From assembly GCA_938075415.1 (NCBI GenBank), contig CALJHC010000016.1, forward strand, positions 62,001 through 126,000: a stretch of DNA of 64,000 nucleotides, read 5' to 3'. The position numbers and the translations under genes are program-made. Source of the DNA: an uncultured Rubripirellula sp. (GTDB lineage: Bacteria; Planctomycetota; Planctomycetia; Pirellulales; Pirellulaceae). Below, piece by piece: positions 17,501-25,372 of the stretch. The notes beneath the pieces are model-generated. The model saw only the letters and a program-made list of their open reading frames with translations, was not told the origin of the DNA and ran no database searches. How positions within the stretch are numbered: the first letter of the stretch is position 1; each line of letters begins with the position of its first letter.

Positions 17501-18578
17501 AACTCTCAGCAACGTTCGTGGCAAAAATCACCCGCTGCCGCGATCCATCAGGTTGAAAGATTTTTTGCTGATGGCTTTGAGGCAGCCTCGCGTAGAGCGG
17601 CAGAAGATCATATCGATTAATCAAACCCAATCGTTTGTAGTGACCGGAAACTTGATGAGACACCTCCCGAATATCCCGCTCGGTGGGAAGAAAAACCAGC
17701 GTGTCTCCACCGCCATACTTTGCCGCGAGTTCGAGTCCCGCAATCACATGTTGTGAAAGTTGATACTGACGATCTGTATTTTCATCGATACTATCCCAGG
17801 GAAGGTATTGAATCTCTACCGGGAAGCCTCTTCCTTCCACCGTAACAATCGGAGCCGGTCCTTTTTCGTCATCAAAATGGTTGGCGAATCGTTCCGCATC
17901 AATGGTTGCCGAGGTGATAATGATTTTTAAGTCAGCACGCCTGCTTAATAATTGCTTGAGGTAACCCAGTAGAAAATCAATGTTTAAAGAGCGTTCATGC
18001 GCTTCATCAATGATGATTGCATCGTAATGATCAAGAAATCGGTCCGTTTGAGTTTCCGCAAGCAAAATACCATCAGTCATTAGTTTGACGAGTGTATTTG
18101 GTCCCGTTTGATCACCAAAACGGACTTTATATCCGACGATGTCGCCAATTTTTGTATGCAACTCATCTGCCAGTCGTGAAGCAATGCTGCGAGCTGCGAG
18201 TCGTCGAGGCTGGGTGTGGCCAATGATTCCCTGGCGACCTAAGCCTGCCTCAAGGCACAGCTTCGGTAGTTGTGTGCTCTTGCCACTGCCGGTTTCACCG
18301 CACACGACGAGAACTTGGTGATCGCGAATTAATTGAATCAGTGAATCCTGATGATTCGTGATCGGAAGGTCAGGAGGATATTGAATCCGCGGGGATAAAC
18401 TTTCACGAAACTTTCGTCTCTCAACCGACTCCTTCACCTGTTCTTTGAACGCTTCGTCAGTGAGTTGATTTTTCAACCGCCGTAATCGATGACGATCCGC
18501 ACGCATCACCTGATCAAGTGAGACGATCTCCGTAGAAATATTGTCGGTGAGTCGAGGGCTACTGGGTTTTGGTTGCAT
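14538..18578 (-). CDS. hrpA: ATP-dependent RNA helicase HrpA (DEAH family)
   Basis: 1346 residues, close to bacterial HrpA length (about 1300). Walker A is GETGSGKSTQLPKLC near residue 96. The DEAH box is IIDEAHERSLNIDFLLGYLK near 195, followed by the SATIDAERF motif, FATNVAESSLTVPGIRYVID (motif V) and QRAGRCGRLGPG (motif VI). Winged-helix, ratchet and OB-fold regions follow. The C-terminal half is the DUF3418-type extension of HrpA (WMVPGLFVSKLNALIKSLPK near 930). E. coli HrpA is linked to rescue of stalled or collided ribosomes and mRNA processing; that role is assumed here from homology. Confidence 0.94.
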   Translation of the reverse strand: MQPKPSSPRLTDNISTEIVSLDQVMRADRHRLRRLKNQLTDEAFKEQVKESVERRKFRESLSPRIQYPPDLPITNHQDSLIQLIRDHQVLVVCGETGSGKSTQLPKLCLEAGLGRQGIIGHTQPRRLAARSIASRLADELHTKIGDIVGYKVRFGDQTGPNTLVKLMTDGILLAETQTDRFLDHYDAIIIDEAHERSLNIDFLLGYLKQLLSRRADLKIIITSATIDAERFANHFDDEKGPAPIVTVEGRGFPVEIQYLPWDSIDENTDRQYQLSQHVIAGLELAAKYGGGDTLVFLPTERDIREVSHQVSGHYKRLGLINRYDLLPLYARLPQSHQQKIFQPDGSRQRVIFATNVAESSLTVPGIRYVIDGGTARISRYNPRLKVQRLPIEPVSQASANQRAGRCGRLGPGVCFRLYSEEDFDSREPYTTPEIRRANLASVILQMKALKLGRIEDFPLLDAPNPTAISDGFRTLTELNAVDERRELTALGLQIARLPVDPRVARILIEAQKTGCLAEILPIAAALEIQDPRERPPEKQQAADENHAEFTDPQSDFLSLLRLWKHYNELRENLSRNKLEKSLRRRFLSPNRMREWSDVYRQLKEMMTRPTDKAISKTKASRRLRPIRYEPDNQEIVSDDLYRDIHQSLLTGLLSGVALAGEKNGYAGAGGLKLFLWPGSGVFSSKPKWIVASELIETSKQYARTVGKINPAWVESAAQHLVKRSYSDPHWSKKSGGAFCYEAQYMFGLPIVVKRRVPLGPIDPETARDLLIEHGLTEQLIRTNAKFYRHNLSLLQAISDLAAKTRRRDLVIDDHRVARLYQERLPSDVADRSSLERLDREIKKPSWFNLQWKADQVLSVELVNKQTDSPDALYFSPADLLEDKFELAPEDFPDFVQIDGSDLPLVYNYSPGSDSDGIKIKVHQSAVNQLSQGRLDWMVPGLFVSKLNALIKSLPKRIRRNLVPSAEVANQVAEELMGDYSQTPFLPTVCEVFSKIAGMKIYETDFQQEKIDDYFQFLVAVVNDEGKELAASRDLVDLQKQFRSTKNQIEIEQKNVQSENWSRSEVTSFDIEMIPEFITQKRGGVNIRLYPGWVDHGTSVSTTLYNNPDLARQSFSRGMTRLFLMADHKEIRSQIRYLPGLNDAKIKLADVMPSSDLESILGCLLCRIAFVDNEPVVRERSEFDRRRSDAARRISIAAQDLSQWLDRWVDSHFGLRRILEDRSDFLRQMDPQGTIADQIKWLYCGDFTELVPWCWLIHYPRYLETIRIKIDRLSTQSDRISKSQEIIDGLWRRWLGQFPEDEKCPERQCDSEFRWMIEELRVSLFAQSLGTSIKVSPQRCEKLLLSL

Positions 18579-18797
18579 GTTGCGAACAAATGACTGAAAA
18601 ATCCGAATTCCAGAGATGAAGTTCAGATGGATTAATGCGCGTGAAAATCGAAAGCAGCGACCAGCTTTGGTGTCTCAAGCTTGTTTGTCGCGTTTGATAC
18701 AGGAAATGGTTTCCGCCAGATTTGTGGCGATTAGTGGACCTGCAGTTCAGTTGCTTGACGGATTCGGCTGCTGTTTTTTCCCGAACGCGATGATGGT

Positions 18798-20606
18798 TTA
18801 TTGGATTGGCCATACTTGCGGGATCACCACCATGGTGACCAAAAAAACGATCAGGCTCAGTGGAAGCCCAAACCTTAGATAGTCGATCACGCGATATCCT
18901 CCAACGCTGTAGACCATCGTATTGGTTTGATAACCGAACGGAGATAAAAAACTGGCAGACGCCGCAATCATGAGCGTGATGACGAAAGGCGTCGGATCAC
19001 AGCCCAATGATGTCGCCGCACCGATAGCGATTGGGAACATTAGAACGGCGGCGGCATTATTCGTAATCAGTTCTGTGCAAAGCATGGTTGCAAGATAAAT
19101 CGCTGCCAACGCAAGCATTGGATTTCCGTTCGCTAACTCTAGCAGTCCACTTGCGATCTCTGACGCGGCTTGACTTTTTTCCAATGCTGATCCGATTCCA
19201 ATTGCCGATCCGATTACGATCAGGATTGACCAGTCGATACTCCGTCGAGCTTCCGTTGTCGTGCAGCAACGCATCCCAATCATCGCCACGGCTGAAATCA
19301 GCGATGCGGTTAAGATTGAGACGCTAGTCAGGCTTGCTGCGAGGACCATTGCCAACAAGATGATGATTGATATCCATGCCTTATCGGTTCGCCGCACAAA
19401 TCCCTTTTGAACTGTGCTGACCATGTAAAAATCACGAGAATCACGACGACGATGAAGGAAAGACGGTGAAGCTTCCAAGAGTAAAACGTCACCCGCTTCA
19501 AGCCGTACATCACCGAGTTTTCCCTGCAGTCGTTTATCACCACGCGCCACCGCCACAACCGCTGCGTTGTAATGGGATCGGAAAGATCCCTCACGGATCG
19601 TTTTGCCCAGCAATGCGCAACGTGGACTCACAACGGCCTCCACTAACGTTCTCTGCCACGTCGGAATTTTTAGTTTTCTCGCTTGGTCGTTGCTGGTGAT
19701 TAAGCCTCGTATTTTGCGAAGGTCAACCACGCTCTCTAAAGCACCCACCAAAATTAAAATATCGTCCGGTGATAGCTTTTCATTTGGCTTCGCGGCAGAA
19801 ATCCGGCCGTCGATTCGCTGTATTTCGGCAATGTATAGGCCCGGAAGGTGTCGAAGGCCCGCCTCCTCGATCGTTTTCCCAACTAACGGACCTTGTGGAT
19901 CAATTTGAACCTCGACCGTGTATTGTCGGGGATCATCAGAAATGCTCACAGCCGCCTGCCGGTTGGGTAACAGGAATCGAGATCCAAGAATCATGTACCC
20001 AATACCAAGGATGGTTGCGGGTACACCGATATAAGCTGGACTAAAGAATGTGAGCGGTTGGCCTGATAGACCGGCTTCTGGTGTCTGATGATACAGGTCA
20101 GCGACAATCAAATTGGTGCTGGTGCCGATCAAAGTGCACATGCCCCCGAGAATGGAAGCGTAACTCAAAGGTAAAAGTAGCTTGCTTGTTGATGATGAAA
20201 TACGTCGAGAGAGATCACCGACGACTGGAACCAATGCGACCACGACCGGTGTGTTATTCATCAGAGCGCTTAACATCGATACCGGAACCAACAGTCGTAT
20301 CAATGCACTGCGGAGATTTTTTGCTCGGTTTAAAAACCAGCCTGTTGCTAATTCCGTTCCACCCGTGAATTCCAATCCGGCGACCACTGCGAATAGAAGA
20401 CCGATGGTCACAAGCCCCTGATTTCCAAATCCCGCGACTGCATCGTCCGGTGTTGGCAGTAAATCAGTACCGCTGATACTCTGGGCAACCATTAAAATTC
20501 CCAGACACGATAGTGCGACCAGATCATGCGGGGCGATGCGCATGGTCAAGCTGACCATAAGCAGTAGTGCGACGGCTAAGCTGAGCCAAGCTTCCCAGTT
20601 TTCCAC
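18798..20606 (-). CDS. SLC13/CitMHS-type permease with two RCK_C (TrkA-C) domains
   Basis: 602-residue inner-membrane transporter. The N-terminal membrane half contains MLSALMNNTPVVVALVPVV near residue 110, followed by GTSTNLIVADLYHQ, the Asn-Thr-Pro/Ser-Asn-Thr signatures of the SLC13/ion-transporter superfamily. A cytosolic insert holds two TrkA_C-type domains (about 225-300 and 318-390; VGKTIEEAGLRHLPGLY and LGKTIREGSFRSHYNAAVV). The second membrane half contains LCTELITNNAAAVLMFPIAIG. Such proteins are typically sodium-coupled dicarboxylate or sulfate transporters; the substrate cannot be read from sequence. It diverges from the DUF3311/symporter pair across a 300-base gap. Confidence 0.88.
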   Translation of the reverse strand: MENWEAWLSLAVALLLMVSLTMRIAPHDLVALSCLGILMVAQSISGTDLLPTPDDAVAGFGNQGLVTIGLLFAVVAGLEFTGGTELATGWFLNRAKNLRSALIRLLVPVSMLSALMNNTPVVVALVPVVGDLSRRISSSTSKLLLPLSYASILGGMCTLIGTSTNLIVADLYHQTPEAGLSGQPLTFFSPAYIGVPATILGIGYMILGSRFLLPNRQAAVSISDDPRQYTVEVQIDPQGPLVGKTIEEAGLRHLPGLYIAEIQRIDGRISAAKPNEKLSPDDILILVGALESVVDLRKIRGLITSNDQARKLKIPTWQRTLVEAVVSPRCALLGKTIREGSFRSHYNAAVVAVARGDKRLQGKLGDVRLEAGDVLLLEASPSFLHRRRDSRDFYMVSTVQKGFVRRTDKAWISIIILLAMVLAASLTSVSILTASLISAVAMIGMRCCTTTEARRSIDWSILIVIGSAIGIGSALEKSQAASEIASGLLELANGNPMLALAAIYLATMLCTELITNNAAAVLMFPIAIGAATSLGCDPTPFVITLMIAASASFLSPFGYQTNTMVYSVGGYRVIDYLRFGLPLSLIVFLVTMVVIPQVWPIQ

Positions 20607-20915
20607 GGGTCAATGTTTAATGTTTGAAGAATGCGGATAACGGGTTGGTCAAAGTGACCCTTCAAGACGGCCGAAGAATTTTGTTTATCCTCTGGCAGGT
20701 CAAGCATAGAAAGGTTTTCAGTAAGATCGAATGCCGATTTCCTCTGACACGAGGCTAATTTCATCATGTGATCCTCTGCCCTACACTAGAACAACCTTTT
20801 GAGATTGCTATTGCTAGCTTTTCAGTGAGTGGCGATTTGCAACTTGTGCCTGATGGAAATCACCAAGATTTCGACGGGGGCATCGATTTTTGACTCTTTT
20901 TATTGGTTTTCCCGA

Positions 20916-21218
20916 ATGCAAAAGCAATCGAGCGTCATTTGGATTGTGGCAATGTCAGCGTTGTTGCTCCTGTTCCATCAAGATTTCTGGCTTTGGAATA
21001 ACGCAACGTTAGTTTTCGGAATTTTTCCAATCGGTCTCTTTTGGCATCTTTGCATCTCCATCGCTGCCATGATGGCTTGGACCTATGTAACGATCTGGTG
21101 TTGGCCATTTCAAAATGTTGATTCAGTCGAGGTTCATACCGACCAATCTTGGGATGGCGATCGAGATTCTTCTGAACCCCAAAACAATGGTTCTCTTTCG
21201 GGAGAAGAAAAGTCATGA
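20916..21218 (+). CDS. DUF3311-like small membrane protein
   Basis: About 100 residues from the ATG at 20916, with two hydrophobic segments (SSVIWIVAMSALLLLFHQDFW and FGIFPIGLFWHLCISIAAMMAWTYV) and an acidic, polar tail. The arrangement and its position overlapping a sodium:solute symporter gene match DUF3311 proteins, which are commonly encoded directly before such symporters and may be an accessory subunit. The frame is open further upstream to a GTG at 20829, and an ATG lies at 20853. I prefer 20916 because it starts immediately before the first membrane segment, but no clear ribosome binding site decides it. Its end overlaps the symporter start by four bases (ATGA). Confidence 0.72.
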   Translation: MQKQSSVIWIVAMSALLLLFHQDFWLWNNATLVFGIFPIGLFWHLCISIAAMMAWTYVTIWCWPFQNVDSVEVHTDQSWDGDRDSSEPQNNGSLSGEEKS

Positions 21219-22843
21219 ATCCAGGATCAACTCAACTCATTGTCATACTTGGCTACTTAGCTTTACTGCTAGGACTAGGTGTACTTTCGAATCGCTTATT
21301 TCGGGGCACGAGAGCTGATTATCAGGTTGCGAGCCACTCAATCGGTCCATTCTTATTGCTGATGAGCTTATTCGGCACCACGATGACTGCCTTCGCACTG
21401 GTGGGCAGCACGGGTCAATCTTTCCGCGAGGGAATTGGTGTTTATGGAATGTTGGCGAGCAGTAGTGGGATCGTCCACTCACTATGCTTCTTCTTGATCG
21501 GCGTCAAAGTATGGACCATTGCACGGCGACACGGTTACACCACGCAAATCGAGTTTTTTCGAGATCGCCTTGATAACGATTTGATTGGTTTACTGCTGTT
21601 TCCCATTCTTGTTGGTTTGGTGATTCCGTATTTGTTAATCGGAGTTGTCAGCAGTGGCGGAGTGATTCAAGCAATGACGGCCGGTTTCGCACCGGATTGG
21701 ACAATGTTTCAAAGTTTCCAAGCCGACAACACGATTAACCCTGCGACGCATGGTGGTGTGCCACCCTGGTTGGGATCGCTGGCGATCTGTTTGGTTGTTT
21801 TGACTTATGTTTTCTATGGAGGAATGCGCGGCACCGCTTGGGCCAACGCTTTTCAAACAGCGATCTTCATGGTCTTGGGGGTGGTGACTTTCTACACCAT
21901 TGCAAATCAGCTCGGTGGAAAAGATTCGTTTTGGGAGAACCTTCAGTACTTGGGTTCCACCATTCCAGAGTCACACTCGACTCGGCAGAACATGGGCAAG
22001 GGTAAGTTTTTGATGTACCTGCTGATTCCGCTATCCGTTGGAATGTTTCCCCATGTGTTTCAGCATTGGATGACCGCAAAAAGTGCTGACTCATTCAAGA
22101 TCCCGGTGATCTTTCATCCGTTATTCATCATGATCGTTTGGGCGCCTTGTGTTCTGATTGGTGTATGGACATTCGGGCTCTTTTCGTCGCCTGACTTGCA
22201 GCCTGGGGGCCCTCCCTTACCGACTCTTCCGAACGGATTGGTCGATGCGAATAAGATTCTTCCATTCTTGGTGAAGACGCAAACGGGAGCTTTGTTGGGA
22301 GGTTTTCTGGCGGCGGGAATTCTGGCGGCAATCATGTCAAGTTTAGACAGCCAGTTTTTGTGTTTAGGAACAATTTTTACCAATGATATTGTCACCCATT
22401 ATCTCGGGAAAAACCGTTTAAATGATCAGCAACAAGTCATGCTGACGCGAGCTTTTATCGTGGCAATTGTGGCGGTCACTTACTTGTTGAGCTTGGGAAA
22501 TGTTCGCAGTGTTTTCGCCATGGGAGTCTGGTGCTTTAGCGGTTTCACTGCTCTTTTCCCACTAGTCGTAGCAGCACTCTATTGGCGAGGTTTGACAGCA
22601 GCAGGCGCGATCGCGTGCGTGATCGCCGCGATTACCACTTGGTCTTATCTGTTCTTTCGCGGCTTGCAGGTGCCAATGTCTGAGGGCGGCTTGAGTGCAT
22701 ACATGGTGACATTTCCACTTGGTCAGCAAATCATTGAATTGAAACCCGTGGTGGTAATGTTGCTCGTTTCAACCATTGTGATGTTCTTGGTTTCTTCCAT
22801 CACACCGAAACCTCGCCAGCAGGTGCTCGATAAGTTCTTTTAA
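21215..22843 (+). CDS. Sodium:solute symporter (SSF family)
   Basis: 542-residue membrane transporter with about 13 hydrophobic segments. Features include GTTMTAFALVGSTGQSFREG near residue 52 and LAICLVVLTYVFYGGMRGTAWANAFQ near 195, the SSF signature region. The stretch LGGFLAAGILAAIMSSLDSQFL near 365 and a TNDIV motif complete the core. SSF proteins couple sodium influx to uptake of sugars, amino acids, organic acids or ions; the substrate is not determinable here. It is translationally coupled to the DUF3311-like gene by a four-base overlap and followed by a strong terminator. Confidence 0.9.
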   Translation: MNPGSTQLIVILGYLALLLGLGVLSNRLFRGTRADYQVASHSIGPFLLLMSLFGTTMTAFALVGSTGQSFREGIGVYGMLASSSGIVHSLCFFLIGVKVWTIARRHGYTTQIEFFRDRLDNDLIGLLLFPILVGLVIPYLLIGVVSSGGVIQAMTAGFAPDWTMFQSFQADNTINPATHGGVPPWLGSLAICLVVLTYVFYGGMRGTAWANAFQTAIFMVLGVVTFYTIANQLGGKDSFWENLQYLGSTIPESHSTRQNMGKGKFLMYLLIPLSVGMFPHVFQHWMTAKSADSFKIPVIFHPLFIMIVWAPCVLIGVWTFGLFSSPDLQPGGPPLPTLPNGLVDANKILPFLVKTQTGALLGGFLAAGILAAIMSSLDSQFLCLGTIFTNDIVTHYLGKNRLNDQQQVMLTRAFIVAIVAVTYLLSLGNVRSVFAMGVWCFSGFTALFPLVVAALYWRGLTAAGAIACVIAAITTWSYLFFRGLQVPMSEGGLSAYMVTFPLGQQIIELKPVVVMLLVSTIVMFLVSSITPKPRQQVLDKFF

Positions 22844-22890
22844 AGAGAGCTATTCGATTAGCCATCACGTGTCACGAATCAGTGCATAGA

Positions 22891-22926
22891 AAAAGGCAGG
22901 TAAACCAGTTGGTTTACCTGCCTTTT
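22891..22926. terminator. Bidirectional intrinsic terminator
   Basis: A perfect 16-bp inverted repeat (22891-22906 and 22911-22926) with a 4-base loop AGTT and AAAA/TTTT ends. It lies between the convergent symporter gene and the DPFGG-repeat protein gene and should serve both. Confidence 0.9.
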
Positions 22927-22950
22927 CGATTGATCTGAAGTTGGGTGAAC

Positions 22951-23721
22951 TCAATTCCCGAATGGGTTGGCACCACCAAATGGATCGTTTCCAGCTCCGA
23001 ATGGGTCATTGCCCGCGGGAGCCGCCCCACCGAAAGGGTCGTTGCCAGCAGCGGGCGCATTACCACCAAATGGGTCGTTATTAGTGGTGGGAGCAGTTGT
23101 CGCTGGAGCAGCTGTTGCTTCACCAGCAAAAGGATCGTTCATTGCGTTTTTGAGAGCGTCGTTATCAACAACACTAGCCGTTCCGCTGGCGGCGTCTGCA
23201 GCAAAAGGGTTGCGAATATCAGACGGAATGGGTGGTGGAGTGATTCCGGGGCCCGCGACGATCGGTTCCGTTGAAGGGGTTTGCGATAGTTCACCGTATC
23301 TCACTTCGGATCTTTTCATGGCCGCCTCAAACGCAGCAAGCTTGGCTGACTGTCGAATTGTTTCAAGCTGCACACGCCCGGCACCCTGGAATCGTAAAAG
23401 CGATCGACCGATCGACCGATTGACCCTTGAGTTTGCCTCGATCTCTGCGCCTTTTTCCCAATCGGTTACAGCCGCTTCGGTTTTGCCTTGCTTGAAAGCA
23501 ATCATGCCACGGAAGTAGAAAACACGAGGATCCTCTAGACCATGTTCAATTGCTGAAGAGAACAAATCGTCCGCTTCTTCGTGATTACCTAGATAGAAAG
23601 CGTGGATCCCACGCCCAAACATTTCCGAGAGTAGCACTGGATTTTCCGAAGCTGACGAGTGACTCGTGCTACCGAGAATCAATCCAGTTAATGCGATGGT
23701 TAACGCTAAATTCTTCATCAT
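22951..23721 (-). CDS. Secreted TPR-like protein with C-terminal DPFGG repeats
   Basis: About 256 residues from an ATG at 23721, chosen because a strong AGGGGAAGGAAG ribosome binding site lies just upstream; an upstream GTG at 23760 has none. A signal peptide (NLALTIALTGLILGSTSHSSA) is followed by a region with tetratricopeptide-like helices (AFYLGNHEEADDLFSSAIEHG, AFKQGKTEAAVTDWEKGAE). The last 70 residues are Ala/Pro/Gly-rich and repeat NDPFGG or close variants about seven times, ending in ANPFGN. The repeats are also visible at DNA level. It is probably periplasmic. The repeat tail may be a flexible linker or a binding motif for an unknown partner; no family function is known to me. Confidence 0.8.
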   Translation of the reverse strand: MMKNLALTIALTGLILGSTSHSSASENPVLLSEMFGRGIHAFYLGNHEEADDLFSSAIEHGLEDPRVFYFRGMIAFKQGKTEAAVTDWEKGAEIEANSRVNRSIGRSLLRFQGAGRVQLETIRQSAKLAAFEAAMKRSEVRYGELSQTPSTEPIVAGPGITPPPIPSDIRNPFAADAASGTASVVDNDALKNAMNDPFAGEATAAPATTAPTTNNDPFGGNAPAAGNDPFGGAAPAGNDPFGAGNDPFGGANPFGN

Positions 23722-24005
23722 GTTCGCTTCCTTCCCCTGACGTGACCCTAAGTGTGTCACCTTCTGCGTGACGACACCTGATTAAGTCTATCGGCAAGAT
23801 GATGATCAAAATCCGATAAACCCTCGTAAAGTGACCCTTAACTCTAATCGTCACCCTTCTTGCCGGCAACGATTTTCTCTGTTGCTCGATGTTGTTGTTG
23901 GTTTCTTGGTTTTCTCGCTAATGATCTCGACATGGTCCGATCAGCCCGCACCTCGGGATAGCTCAGTAGAGGGGTTTTTTGGTACGGAGGATTCCGATCA
24001 CCTGG

Positions 24006-25196
24006 TTATCCACAAATCCATCCGCCGCCAAGAACTCGCTCATTTTCATAGATGACGGCAGCTTGCCCAGGAGCCACTGCTAATTCGGGTTGCTTAAACT
24101 CAACGCGAAAACGCGTGAAATCTCCCTCCGAAATCATGACACGTCCTGGTTTGGGGGTTCCGTTATATCGGATCTGAATTCCCACCTCGGACGGAATCTG
24201 ACTGGGATCAATTAACCAGTTTGCTTCATCGGCGTCGAAATCGAGACGTGCCAAATGATTTTTGGTGCCGACGACCACATTATTGGTCTCTGGCTCGATG
24301 CGTACCACAAAGATTGGTTCCCCCAAAGCGATCCCAAGCCCCTTTCGCTGGCCAACGGTGAAAGCTTCGTATCCTTGGTGTTGCCCAACAATTTTCCCGT
24401 CAGTGGTCGTGAAGTTACCGGCGGTGTCGGCCGATTTCTTGGGCGCTTTGGCCCTGACAAAATCACTGTGGTGGCCCTGAGTTACAAAACAGATTTCTTG
24501 ACTGTCCCGCTTTCCGGCAACACCCAGGCCAAGATTTTCTGCAATCTCTCGAATTTTCGGTTTCTCATATCCTCCAACGGGTAGCAACATCCTCGCAAGT
24601 CGATCGCGGCGGATTCCAAACAGCGCGTACGATTGATCTTTTTGAGAATCGCGACCACGTCGGAGCTCAAATGATTCTCCCAGATTTGTTTCCACCGAAT
24701 CCGTGTTTTGCCGCTGAGCGTAATGTCCCGTAGCGACAAAATCGGCGCCGATGTCGTCGGCATAGTCAAAAAGGCGTCCAAATTTGATCCAATGGTTGCA
24801 CTTTACGCATGGGTTGGGTGTTCTGCCTGCGAGGTAGTCGTCGACGAAATAATCAACAATGCGCCGGAAATCGCTTTGCAGGTCCAGTGCGTAGAAGGGG
24901 ATTCCCATCTTTAGCGCGACCCGTCGGGCATCCGCGGCATCCGAAGCGGTGCAGCAGCCTTGTTTATGATCAGCTCGCTTGGATAGCAGTTGGTTTGATG
25001 ATTGCCCCGCCGGGCGTTCCAAAATGGGCAAACCGCTTTTCTGACCGGCGGCGCCTGAATCCACACTGCAAGCTTGACTGGATTCTTCACCGTGGCGCAT
25101 GAAAACACCGATGACTTCGTGACCTTCTTCGAGCAATAGATGAGCTGCGACACTCGAATCGACGCCTCCACTCATCGCTAGAACCACGCGTGCCAT
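24006..25196 (-). CDS. mnmA: tRNA 2-thiouridylase MnmA (TrmU)
   Basis: Inserts sulfur at uridine 34 of tRNA(Lys), tRNA(Glu) and tRNA(Gln). The PP-loop motif LAMSGGVDSSVAAHLL lies at residues 5-20. NPCVKCNHWIKFGRLFDYA near 130 holds the catalytic cysteine, FVATGHYAQ follows, and the second catalytic cysteine is in the SQEICFVTQGHHSDFV segment near 230. The C-terminus ends with AVIYENERVLGGGWICG. At 396 residues it is longer than typical MnmA (about 360). The extra length is a polar insertion around residues 35-85 containing three cysteines, just where the planctomycete protein diverges. Its stop codon is part of a TTATCCACA 9-mer. Confidence 0.93.
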   Translation of the reverse strand: MARVVLAMSGGVDSSVAAHLLLEEGHEVIGVFMRHGEESSQACSVDSGAAGQKSGLPILERPAGQSSNQLLSKRADHKQGCCTASDAADARRVALKMGIPFYALDLQSDFRRIVDYFVDDYLAGRTPNPCVKCNHWIKFGRLFDYADDIGADFVATGHYAQRQNTDSVETNLGESFELRRGRDSQKDQSYALFGIRRDRLARMLLPVGGYEKPKIREIAENLGLGVAGKRDSQEICFVTQGHHSDFVRAKAPKKSADTAGNFTTTDGKIVGQHQGYEAFTVGQRKGLGIALGEPIFVVRIEPETNNVVVGTKNHLARLDFDADEANWLIDPSQIPSEVGIQIRYNGTPKPGRVMISEGDFTRFRVEFKQPELAVAPGQAAVIYENERVLGGGWICG

Positions 25197-25372
25197 GTAT
25201 ATTCCAACTAAGTTGTTTTCGAGTAATAACGACGATGCAACTGAGTAGCCAAGCCAAAATCTCCCACTGCGATTTCTTTTCCCGCGAACAACACCGATCT
25301 TTGACGACCTTGTTTTTCTGGAATCATAAAGATTTCGCTCCCCCTAATATACGCATGGAGTCCAGATCGAGA

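Noticed and set aside
24006..24014. A TTATCCACA DnaA-box match overlapping the mnmA stop
   Set aside because: A single 9-mer far from any other box; such matches occur by chance in a genome of this size.
23831..24055. A 74-residue plus-strand frame with one hydrophobic stretch
   Set aside because: It has a GTG start, no ribosome binding site, runs into the mnmA 3' end and shows no recognisable domain.
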